NCBI GenBank assembly: GCA_007922225.1 | Contig: ML679989.1 | Location: 19,427,570-19,491,569 of the forward strand | Direction: 5' to 3' | DNA: 64,000 nucleotides | Source of the DNA: Emydura subglobosa | Taxonomy: Eukaryota; Chordata; Testudines; Chelidae | Part shown: piece after piece, positions 23,970 through 32,995 of the stretch | Layout: each line of letters opens with the position of its first letter | Numbering within the stretch: the first letter of the stretch is position 1 | Position numbers and translations under genes: made by a program | The notes under the pieces: model-generated | What the model was told of the DNA's origin: nothing | Databases searched by the model: none | The model's input: the letters and a program-made list of their open reading frames with translations, nothing else

Positions 23970-24139
23970 TCAGCCCTGAGGTAGTGAAGACCACACCAAT
24001 GAACAAATCTCTTCCATTTTTGCAAGTAATGCGGGCTGATTTCTTCTACTGTTTCATATCACCTGCTGCACATTCATAGAGCAAGAAGCCTCTACTCCTG
24101 AGAACCTTCAAGGAACCACGCCCTGAGGTGCAGAACCGG

Positions 24140-24500
24140 TCAGGTGGGATGAAGTATGTGATCCACATATTGAGACAGGAAATAAGGGATGGTCAGGAGC
24201 TTGATCAATGGCTGGACACAGAATTGAAGCAGGTAAGGGTACCATACTTGTCTCAGCCAGGTAGGTACTATGAGGATATTTCTGACCTTGTCCTCCCTCA
24301 TCTTGTTCAGCACCCTTACAATTAGGTGTGCTGGGGGAAAGACATAGACTATAATTTTTCCATGGTAGAAGGAAGGCATCCCACAGAAAGCAGTGACCCA
24401 CACTCCACCTTGAACAGGAGAGAGGATCCCTTCCTGTTCTCAGAGGTGGCAAAACGATGCAGATCCTATCTTTGGAATATGCTGAGTGTCCCGCTCCCAT
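24140..24500 (-). pseudogene. DIRS post-RNase H segment, broken
   Basis: Minus-strand block with VYVFPPAHLIVRVLNKMRED, KVRNILIVPTWLRQVWYPYL and LLQFCVQPL, matching the stretch that follows RNase H in DIRS elements (of the form YAFPP..LI.RVL.K..ED and ILI.P.WPRQ.WY..LL). No catalytic role is known to me for these motifs. It bridges RNase H (24526-24795) and the recombinase (below 23970). Confidence 0.62.
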
Positions 24501-24525
24501 TTGTAATCATTGGAGAAGTGTCTGC

Positions 24526-24795
24526 TTAGGGCATCTGCAGCGTGTTCTGGAAGGCAAGAAAGTAATCCATCGAAACCTGGATATGATGGGCTATATACCA
24601 GTTCCAAAGCTTTATGGCTTCAGCGCACAAGGGAGATCTTGCTCCTCCCTGCTTGCTGATACAGGACATGAAGGACACGTTGTCCATTTTGACCCTGTCT
24701 GATTTGCCTTGGATGAGGGGCAGGAAATGAAGGCAAGACTTTCTGACTGCCGTGAGCTCCAACAGGTTAATGTAGAGATTCGTTTCATGGGCCAT
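24526..24795 (-). pseudogene. DIRS RNase H domain
   Basis: Continuous 89-residue minus-strand frame: NLYINLLELTAVRKSCLHFL, GKSDRVKMDNVSFMSCISKQ, GGARSPLCAEAIKLWNWYIA. This is the LLEL ... TDN ... INKQGG ... LCAEA pattern of the RNase H fold in DIRS elements. The E of LLEL and the D of MDN, two expected acidic residues, are retained. The domain degrades RNA of RNA-DNA hybrids during reverse transcription. It is joined to damaged RT upstream (higher coordinates), so it is not independently functional. Confidence 0.8.
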
Positions 24796-25233
24796 CCATC
24801 TGCCCTGAAATGTGAGGGTGCTGAGGCAAATTCCCCACTCTCACAAAGATGCGTCAGTTGTTAGAGTCACTAATGGGGTTGGGCAACAGAAAGGGGTGCC
24901 TACATAAATGTTGAGTTTCACCATTCTAGGGAGTTCTTTACGTACAAGGGAACCATCACCTGCCCCTCTAAGGTGTCTATGTTGGAGAGTAGGTAGCTCT
25001 TAGCTAACCCTGGAAGCAGCAGAGGCACAGACTTGTGTGCTTGGTCAGAAAGGCGCAAGCTGACATATGGCCCAAGGGTTGAATACAGTTCTTTATCATG
25101 GTCCGGTGGCTTCCCTGAACTGTCCCTACCAGAACTGATGAGGTCACAAATTGTCTGAAAGAAGGTACGCTCTGGCTGTCACTGAGTCCAAGGACACCCC
25201 TAAAATCAGTATCCTTTATACTGATACCAGCAT

Positions 25234-25234
<1 letters not shown>

Positions 25235-25260
<26 letters not shown>
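25235..25260. repeat. 26-base poly(T) run inside DIRS RT
   Basis: Uninterrupted T run (A on the element's coding strand) right after RT coding similarity. No CR1 or SINE tail is attached to it, so it looks like local slippage rather than an insertion tail. Confidence 0.8.
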
Positions 25261-25266
<6 letters not shown>

Positions 25267-26200
25267 TAAACTGAAAAACCTGAAACAGAGCAAAGGCCTT
25301 CTGTGTGGCCGATAACACCGCCTCAAAAGAGTGGCCTTGGAGTAGCCTGTCATTGAGGTATTGGAAGACCAGTACTGTTCCCTGCCAAAGGGAAGCCACC
25401 ATTACAACCAGAACCTTTGAAAACACCCTTGGGGCAAAGGATAAGCTAGCACTCGGTACTGGAAATGATCTTGGCCTACAGTGAATCATGGGTATTTCCT
25501 TTGTGATTGATTTATAGTTATATGGAAGCAGGTGTCTAGTATGTTGAAGAACAAAAACCAATCCCCTTCCTATAGTAAAGGAATTACAATTACCAGAGAA
25601 ACCATCCTAAACTTTTGAGGCTTCATTAATTTGTTTAACTGTCTTAAATCCAAGATAAGCCTCCAACTCTATCATTCTTTGATGCTAGGAAATATTTTGA
25701 GTAGAACCCCCTGCCCCTGTAATGGGAAGGGACCAATTCTATTGCTCCTAATTGGAGGGGTGAGCTTACTGATGTAGTTCATGAGAAGGATCCTTGAAGA
25801 GGGACGGGGAAGGTGGGGAGAAAAGGGAGGGAGTGCCATAAAGTGGATGCTATAGCCTGATGTTTTAAATTCTGAGACCCTTTGATCTGCGGTGATCTGC
25901 TCCTAAGCTTGGTGAAAATGGACAAAGTGATCTACAATAGGAGGGATGTGGGCTAAAGGGCGCAACTGTAAATCCAGAGGCATGGGAGGATTTGAGCCCT
26001 TGACCAACACATCAAAACTGCTGTTTAGATGATGTCTGAGTGCTTGGGGAGGATGGTTGGGTTGGTCTCTTCTTCTGAAACCTATTTCTCTTTCTGGGAG
26101 GTTCTAGGGGTCTATGGTACCCATGAACTGATCAGGGCATGACTTCTGGGCAGTCTGTGACCTACTAAAACACATCCTGCTTGTAGGTGTATAAATGCCC
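25259..26200 (-). pseudogene. DIRS reverse transcriptase, active site altered
   Basis: The clearest block is the minus-strand frame 25561-25259: SFAPRVFSKVLVVMVASLWQ, GTVLVFQYLNDRLLQGHSFE, AVLSATQKAFALFQVFQF. It corresponds to the family's FAPRVF-K ... YLDDWLL.G.S ... TQ..F.LF segment containing the catalytic box. The YLDD box reads YLND here, losing the first of two catalytic aspartates. Upstream RT sequence between 25561 and about 26200 is present only as scattered similarity with stops. The enzyme would copy element RNA into DNA. Confidence 0.75.
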
Positions 26201-26277
26201 AAGGAACATAGGCTAGTCCTGAATCCTTCAGCATGTGCAGGGAATCATTCATGGTCTCCGAGAAAAGCGTAGGACCA

Positions 26278-28283
26278 TCAAAGGTCCCCTACTGTGTTCT
26301 GAACCTCTCTCGGAAACCCCGAAAGGTGAAGCCATGATGTCCTGTGTATAACTACCGGCATGGAGACGGATCTGGCAGCAATGTCTTCAGCATCTAGAGC
26401 CACCTGGGGAGCCATTCTGCCCAGTCGCTGATTTTCCACAACTATAGACTGGAATTCCTCCATGCAGTCATGTGGCAGCCACTTAAGAAAGGCTGTGAAC
26501 TTGCTGTAATTAGTAAAGTTATATCTGGCCATGACTGGTTGGTAGTTTGAGATCCAGAACTGCAGCATGAGTAAGACTTTCATCCAAAGAGATCCAATTA
26601 CTTTTGGTCGTTGGCACAGGAAGATCATGAAAAATGCTGCCCTGCTCATTCACCACATCCACCAATGGGGAGTTAGGTGGGGGATGGGGAAAAAACAAAA
26701 AGTCGGAATCCTTAAGGGACATATAGTACTTCTTATCTTCCCTTTCGCATGTTGATGGAATAGTGGCAGGCATTTGTCACACCACCTTAGCCAAGTCCAG
26801 GAGAGCCTCATTAATAGTTAGATCCATTCTAGAGGGTGTCGCCAGCTGCAAAATATCTAGCAGCTTGCGTTGAGGGTCCTTGATCTCCTCCAGAGGGATC
26901 TGCAGGGTGTCTATTACCCTTCCAATGAATTCCTGAAACTGCCTGAAGTCATCAGCCATGGAAGATGGTGGAGGCATAACTGCTTCATCTGGCGATGACA
27001 ATGAAATGGGGGTTTCAGGGGTGACCTCTTCATCTGCCCTAGCCTCCTGCTCTTCAAACATCTCCTCCTGTCTTAGATGGGTAGAGGGAGAATGAGAAAC
27101 TCTACACTCCCTGAGGGACAGCACCAGCGGCCTGTGAAACTGCTGCTGACAGGCAGCCCGCAGGTCCCAATATGGCCATTGCAGGGGTCCATAAGGAAGT
27201 GGGGATGACACACAAGGCTGGTTCCACCATCCTGGGTGACCTGCAAAGTCCTCCCTGCATGAAGGCGAATTCCCAAAGGGTATGTAGGAGAACCTCTCAC
27301 TGAAATAGAGGAGACTGATTGGGAGAACTCTTGATCCTCATCCACACCCTGCCATGGGCAGGCAGGCATTCAGGATGGAGAAGACTCCTGTGCCAAAGAG
27401 AAGCCATTCAGAGACCGAGGTCTCGGTTCCAAGAGCTGCTTGGTACCTGTCAGTAACAGGGACTCTGGTTCCTCTGACACCGAGAGGTTCCTCGAGTATC
27501 AGAACTCCTGCAATATCAAAAAGGACCCCAGAACTGACACCATAGCCCAGGTCATCGAAGTTGAAGCGAACAGTACTGACGACAACTTTGTAGATGTCAG
27601 GCACCGATGCTGGCTTGGTACCGGGAATACCACTTGTACAGGTACCCCTGGCTACGCAGCTTACATCAGTACCAATGGCTGGGTTAAGGCATGTGATAGC
27701 ACAAGGGCTGAGTGGGATGCTTTGGTGCCAATGGCAGGGTCAAACTCGATGGTACCCTGTGCTTACCCTTCTTACAGGTGGAGGGGACTGGTGCCCTATC
27801 AGAGCCGTGCATCCTGTCCTTGGAGCTCTGGGGCTTCACAGACCTGCTGGTATCGGAGGAAGCATCCTTGGCCTGAATGGTACCATCAGAGACTGAGGCC
27901 CTCGATGGGAACCTGGCTTTTTTTGAAGTTGGCTCCTTAGAGTGAGAATCCATGCTCCTCTTTCTGGGAATCTTCCCAGTAGATTCCAAGGACTCCCCTT
28001 TCTTAGGGGAAGCAAGCCCTGAAGTTGAGGGGGCACTGGATCTGTCAGGGAGGGGGTCTCCTGACCTGGCTCAGAGGGTGGCTGCAGAGAAGGTTCCCTG
28101 GCTTAACTGTCTCAGCTTCATCTCCCTGCTCTTCCTTACTCTGGACTTAAGTGCCAAATAGAAGGAACACTTCTGGGAAATGGGGGACTCCCCCAGGTAA
28201 CTGACACGCTTGGACTCCCCGTCACTCACTGGTATCATCTCCCAGCAAGAGAGGCAGCGTTTAAAGACTGGCGGACAAGGCAT
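26278..28283 (-). pseudogene. DIRS gag with LAP2alpha-like domain, broken
   Basis: Minus-strand remnants in order: MPCPPVFKRCLSCWEMIPVS, with cysteines and KRVSYLGESPISQKC resembling the N-terminal zinc-binding block of this gag, followed by basic KSRVRKSREMKLRQL (28283-28071); a serine-rich linker (27989-27684); an acidic segment EEQEARADEEVTPETPISLS (27211-26777); and the LAP2alpha-like block MARYNFTNYSKFTAFLKWLP, VVENQRLGRMAPQVALDAED, IAARSVSMPVVIHRTSWLHL, SGFPREVQNTVGDL (26649-26278). The same domain forms the C-terminus of vertebrate LAP2alpha, and annotation pipelines often give DIRS gag that name. Several stops and frameshifts. Structural, RNA-binding role in life. Confidence 0.78.
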
Positions 28284-28479
28284 GCCCTACTAGGAAAAGA
28301 CAAGTCTCCCAGAGTGAAGAGAGAGGGGAAAAAACCAAACGTTTCTCACCTAAAACTAACTATGCTAAACACTACCCCCAAGTGTACAGCTATGAACTAC
28401 CTAACTGCGCAGAAGAAAGAGAAAGCCGAGTATGCTGTAGACGGACAAGCTGGGGTTCAGTCTCAGGCTGAGGCAGTTG

Positions 28480-28667
28480 AGAAAGAACTGAGGGAGATTC
28501 GCCTGCACAGTCGTATACAGCCGCAGTGTCCTGCTACGAGGAGGCATAGGGCGCATGCAGGGGGGCCAAACGGACACTGACAGTTAGAAATCTCTGATCA
28601 AGGGCTTGCAAGGCACATGCACACCTGACCTGAAGCACCTCTAGGGACACTACTCAAAGAAGAAGCA
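28480..28667. repeat. DIRS inverted terminal repeat, right
   Basis: Reverse-complement partner of 22692-22850, ending ACACTACTCAAAGAAGAAGC at about 28666. This is the 5' end of the element on the minus strand. Host sequence resumes after about 28668. Confidence 0.78.
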
Positions 28668-28804
28668 GAGATTGAATAGGCTCGTTAATTAGGAAAATGG
28701 TGGTTCAAAAATGGCTTTCATGAACTCAGTGCCTACCTTCCACAATGACGAACACAGTATTTTTTATTGTTTGTACAAACAGTCCATGCTACAAAGAGTT
28801 TACA

Positions 28805-28906
28805 GTCTCAGGCTCCTGTTTAGAAAGCACTCAGGCATGTGCTTAAACCCCTTTACTTCAGTGGGATTTAAGCACAGGTTTAAGCGCTGTCCTTAATAAG
28901 GATCTG
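28805..28906. repeat. Small palindromic MITE-like repeat (GTGCTTAAACCC type)
   Basis: GCACTCAGGCATGTGCTTAA and the later TTAAGCACAGGTTTAAGCGC form inverted arms around CTTTACTTCAGTGGG. It directly abuts a related palindrome at 28907. Confidence 0.5.
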
Positions 28907-29035
28907 AGGCCCCCAAATCCTGCAAACTCTTATTCATGTGCTTAACTTTATTTAGGTGAGAAAATCTGAAATCAGCTGGATTACTCATGTGAGTAAAGTC
29001 AACCGCCTGCATAGCTGTTTGCAGGACTGGAGCCT
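28907..29035. repeat. Small palindromic MITE-like repeat (CCTGCAAAC type)
   Basis: Left arm CCCCCAAATCCTGCAAAC, right arm TAGCTGTTTGCAGGACTGGA, with complementary inner blocks TTCATGTGCTTAACTT and ACTCATGTGAGTAAAGTC. Same plan as 16886-17012. Confidence 0.58.
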
Positions 29036-29904
29036 AAATAGGGAGAAGATGTAACTGGTGAGTGTAGAATACAACGCAGGGAACAAAAGAGGGGACAGGG
29101 ACCCAAGGCTGCATGAATCAGCTGTGTGCATCATTTTGGGATTTTTTAAATGAAGTGAAGAAGAAACGCTGAGGAATCATGAACAGACCATCCACCTAGT
29201 GACCTGTTAGAGTCATGAACAAACACTTGTTCACTTATTTTATTTTTAAAACAAAACTATGTAACATGTATGGAAAGCTTAGCCAGATTGACTTCTTTCT
29301 AAAAATCCATTTTTAACAAGGGCAAAAAGGTTGGAAAATAAGAAAGCTTAAAAACAAAAACTATTTAAGAACGTATCTAATAATCATCGGATCAGTTTCA
29401 TTGACTTGCAGAAACCTTATAAGGCCTTCTTCACAGAGTGAATTTCACCTTTGCTGATTAATGAAATTTTTCATTCACTGTTTGTCCCATTTGCTATATA
29501 TATAAAAATAAGTATACATTTTTACATGGAGTAGAAGTCAGATTTATAGAATGTAACTGCCACGATTGCTCTTCCTTCCTTTGAGGATTTGCTTTGCTAC
29601 AATTTTCCCATACTTCCCCATTTCTCCGTAACTTGAAGGGGACTATTAAGGCATTTAAAGTTAGGCATGCATGTAAGTGCTTTGCTGAATCAGGACCAAA
29701 GAACAGGGAAGGGAAGGGTTGGAAAACTTCACACATTCAAATCTCCAGGTCTGGAGAATACATATTCTAGGGGAGTTAACTAACAAATGTAAAGACTATT
29801 CCGACTTCCCTACTGACCTAACTACTTCCACTGAAGTCAATGGCACTACTGTTCTGGAAAAGACAAGCAGAATTTGACTCACAGGACACTTGACAACTCT
29901 TTTG
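29036..29904. other. No recognised feature
   Basis: AT-rich. The phrase CACTGAAGTCAATGGCACTA near 29830 is typical of short sauropsid palindromic repeats, but no second arm is clear. Confidence 0.45.
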
Positions 29905-31164
29905 AACAATCATGGAACAATCCGTCAGTCAGCATGAATTAACCAAGGGCAAGTCAAGCCTGACCAACCTGATTGCCTTCTATGATAAAATAACTGGCTC
30001 TGTGGATGTGGGGAAAGCGGTGTATGTGATACACCCTGACTTTAGCAAAGCTTTTGATATGGTCTCCCACAGTATTCTTATCAGCAAGTTAAAGAAGTAT
30101 GGGTTGGATGAATGGAGTATAAGGTGCATAGAAAGCTGGCTGGATCATGAATGGCTCGATGTCTAGTTGGCAACTGGTATCTAGCGGAGTGCCCCGGTGG
30201 TCAGTCCTGCAGCCAGTTTTGTTCAACATCTTCATTAATGATCTGGAGGGTGGGGTGGATTGCACCCTCAGCAAGTTTGCAGATGACACTAAGCTGGGGG
30301 GAGTAATAGATACACTGGAGGATAGGAATAGGATACAGAATGACCTAGACAAATTGGAGGATTGTACCGAAAGAAATCTCATGAAGGTCAACAAGGACAA
30401 GTGGAGAGTCCTGCACTTAGGATGGAAGAATCCCACACACTACTACAGATTGGGGCCTGACTGGCTAAGGAGCAGTTCTGCAGAAAAGGACCTGGGGTTA
30501 CAGCGATCAAGAAGCTGGATATGAGTCAGCAGTGTGTCCTTGTTGCCAAGAAGGTTAACAGCATATTGGGCTGCATTAGTAGGAGCATTGCCAGCAGATT
30601 GAGGGAGGTGATTATTCCCCTCTATTCGGCATTGGTCAGGCCACATTTAGAGTATTGTGTCCAGTTTTGGGCCCCCCACTACAGAAAGGATGTGGAGAAG
30701 TTGGAGAGAGTCCAGCGGAGGGCAACAAAAATGATTAGGAGGCTGGAGCACAAGACTTATGAGGAGAGACTGAGGGAACTAGGCTTGTTAGTCTGCAAAA
30801 GCGAAGAATAAGGAGGGATTTGATAGCAGCCTTCAACTACCTCAAGGGGGGTTCCAAAGAGGATGGAGCTAGGCTGTTCTCCGTGGTGGCAGGTGACAGA
30901 ACAAGGAGCAATGGTTTCAAGTTGCAGTTGGGGGAGGTCTAGGTGGGATATTAGGAAAAACGTTTTCACTAGGAGGGTGGTGAAACACTGGAATGGGTTA
31001 CCTAAGGAGGTGATGGAGTCTCCATCCTTAGAGGGTTTTACGGCCCAGCTTGACAGAGTCCTGGCTGGAATAATTTAGTTGGGGTTGGTCCTGCTTTGAG
31101 CAGAGGGTGGGACTAAATGACTTCCTGAGGTCCCTTCCAACCCTAATCTTATATGATTCTATTC
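29905..31164 (+). mobile_element. CR1 LINE, 5'-truncated, 1.26 kb
   Basis: Starts inside the RT domain and runs to the CR1 3' end, CCCTTCCAACCCTAATCTTA followed by TGATTCTATTC, the octamer-like tail of CR1. Its 3' untranslated part (GGTTGGTCCTGCTTTGAGCA) is mirrored in the minus-strand CR1 at 36843. It is less decayed than the CR1 copies at 44.3 and 50 kb, implying a younger insertion. Confidence 0.9.
29912..31078 (+). pseudogene. CR1 reverse transcriptase, C-terminal half, broken
   Basis: RT blocks: [20 protein letters not shown] (motif A region, about 30040), GVPRWSVLQPVLFNIFINDL (motif B, about 30190, with PQGS changed to PRWS), KFADDTKLGG (motif C, catalytic aspartates intact, about 30273), then [20 protein letters not shown] (30611) and [13 protein letters not shown] (30750) from the thumb/connection region. 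The sequence sits in at least three frames, so frameshifts and stops break it. RT copies element RNA at the nicked target. No endonuclease half is present because of the 5' truncation. Confidence 0.88.
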
Positions 31165-31939
31165 CCTTATTCTCCGCTGGTTGTGGATGGCAATAGAGTG
31201 GTTCTGTGGCCAGTCCAGCAGACTCAGTGCTGTAGTAACATTGGCAGCTGCAGTAGCCTTCAACTCCAGCACACGCAGAGGGGATGAGCAGGGGTTTTGA
31301 CTGGAGGAGCTGCTCAGCCACAGATGTCCTGGCCATGCTCCACAGATGGCCGGGCCCACTCTTAAAGTCCCTCACAATAAGGACATACTCATCCTTCAGA
31401 GAACATAACTCCAAGGCATACAAGGACCTTCTGCACGTTCTCTGCATTTTCCTCCTTCCTCAAGCAGCAGATCTGCCACAGTTCTGCTGCATTCAAGGCC
31501 TCCCAGAGCCCATCCTTGGGAGAGAGGATTTGGCTTAAAATGAACAGGCATTGATCTGACTGAGCAGACAGTCCTAGGAAATGGTGTGGATCTTTATGCT
31601 CGCACCATTACTGAGGGTTTCCATCTGCAGCAGCTGAAGATGTTAAAAGGCAGTAGGGTGAAAATGGCAAACAGCAGCGAAGGTTTGTTCCACCCCAGTG
31701 AGCTCTGTTTAGACAAGCTGGGTTTCAGTTTGCACAAACCTCCCTGTTTGAACTGTATCATTTAAAAACAAGAATTAAGCCACTTTCTCTTCCTTTAAGA
31801 ACCCATAATTTGACTTGTCCAAAAATTAATACAAACTGGTAGGGAAGTCCTAGATTCTAATGATTTCTATTATCGTACTAATCATTTTCAACAGTAATAT
31901 TTTACACGTGTACAGCCTTGTAAATCCAAATCAATGCTT
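31165..31939. other. No recognised feature
   Basis: Moderate GC at 31180-31530 with open frames on both strands of 66-139 codons, but no domain or splice context I can support. Possibly unique DNA. Confidence 0.45.
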
Positions 31940-32090
31940 TACAAAGATTTTGTTTAATAGACGAGGAAACTGAGGCACAAACAGAGCAAATGATTTAGCC
32001 AAAGTTACACGGGAAGTCTGAGGCAGACCAAGGAACAGAACCCAAATCTCCTGACATACACTCATATGCTTTAGCCACAAGACTAACCTT
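31940..32090 (-). repeat. MIR-like SINE fragment
   Basis: Contains GACGAGGAAACTGAGGCACA, then ATTTAGCCAAAGTTACACGG, then AACAGAACCCAAATCTCCTG, the reverse-complement core and tRNA-like block of MIR-type SINEs in the expected order and spacing. Confidence 0.68.
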
Positions 32091-32389
32091 CCCCCTATGC
32101 CCACTCTGTTGTAGAGAATTATTTAACCATCAAACAAGGCAAGGCTCGGGATTTATAACCAGGTATGAAAAGCATCAGCTGTAGTATATAAGTTCAAATT
32201 CAATCACTACCAAGCTAGGGTGGAAGTGCTGGTTGCCTGGGTTATAAAACAAATGGAGAATTTCAGTCCAGTTCAAATGGACAGATAGTCACACCACAAA
32301 AATCACCATGCAGACCAATGACTAAATGGGATATGGGGACTAATCTCTCTGAGCTCAAGAAGCGGTCTCTCCTGAATTCGAAAGCACTT
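32091..32389. other. No recognised feature
   Basis: Nothing recognised between the SINE and the LINE tail. Confidence 0.4.
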
Positions 32390-32995
32390 AGGTGAGGTGG
32401 GGTTAATGTAGGGAAAGCTTGCATGCTGTTCCACTTGCATACATCTGCAAACCCTGGTGGGCCAGTCTGTGCTCCACTCTGATCCCCAGTGGGCCGTGGG
32501 ATACTAGTTGGTGGCTCTTCCATAGAGCCCTGAGCATGGGCATGTACCTGGTGCAGTACACAAACTCCCCCGACACCTGTCCTTTCTGTGGCAAGAGGGA
32601 GACCCTGAGGCACACCTAAAAAAGGGTGTGTCAGGTTGTAGCCCCTCTTCTGGCTCCTCCAGAACCTCCTATTGAGGTTCTGGCTGCACTTCACATTGCA
32701 CCTCCTGATTTATGCTCAACCTGTCCATGGCCCCACGAAGTTGCAAGACCTCCTCATCAACCTCCTCCTGGAACTGGCCAAGATGGCCATCCATCATACC
32801 AAGAGGGCAAAGTAGATGGCAGGGGGTGCTCTGCGACTGTGGGGCCCATTACCATTCCCTTATCCGATCACGCCTCGAAGCAGAGTTCCTCTGGGCAGTA
32901 TCCACTGCCTCCTCAGATGCCTTTGAGGGGCAACGGGTGTTGTCCAGGGTTCTCTGCTCAGTGTCCCCCTCTGGGTCCCTGATTCTTTAAATTTG
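32390..32995 (+). mobile_element. Tx1/L1-like LINE 3' end with zinc-binding reverse transcriptase motif
   Basis: Plus-strand frames give TSWWLFHRALSMGMYLVQYT then DTCPFCGKRETLRHT (32419-32619), the zf-RVT type C..C......H motif at the C-terminus of Tx1/L1-like ORF2. Beyond a stop the similarity continues in other frames: a segment ending DCGAHYHSLIRSRLEAEFLW (about 32838) and VLSRVLCSVSPSGSLIL. Only the 3' part is present, a usual LINE 5' truncation. Clade assignment is from memory of turtle sequences and would need a search. Confidence 0.68.

Larger units (their letters stand above)
22692..28667 (-). mobile_element. DIRS-type tyrosine-recombinase retrotransposon, near complete
   Basis: About 6.0 kb on the minus strand with the DIRS plan: gag with a LAP2alpha-like domain, reverse transcriptase, RNase H, tyrosine recombinase. 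Inverted terminal repeats are visible: 22695 onward (CTCTTCGAGTGGTATCCCTA ... TGATCAGACATTTCTAGCTA) corresponds to the reverse complement of about 28480-28667 (TTCTTTGAGTAGTGTCCCTA ... TGATCAGAGATTTCTAACTG). A third, direct partial copy at about 22997-23032 (TTCTTCGAGTAGCATCCCTA) fits the internal complementary region used to rejoin the ends of DIRS circular intermediates. There are no LTRs and no DDE integrase. Reading frames are heavily damaged. Confidence 0.85.

Noticed and set aside
26278..26649. LAP2alpha (TMPO) exon
   Set aside because: The same domain occurs in DIRS gag, and RT, RNase H and recombinase follow on the same strand between inverted repeats.
27440..27940. 166-codon plus-strand open frame
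   Set aside because: It lies antisense to the DIRS gag linker; composition rather than coding explains it.
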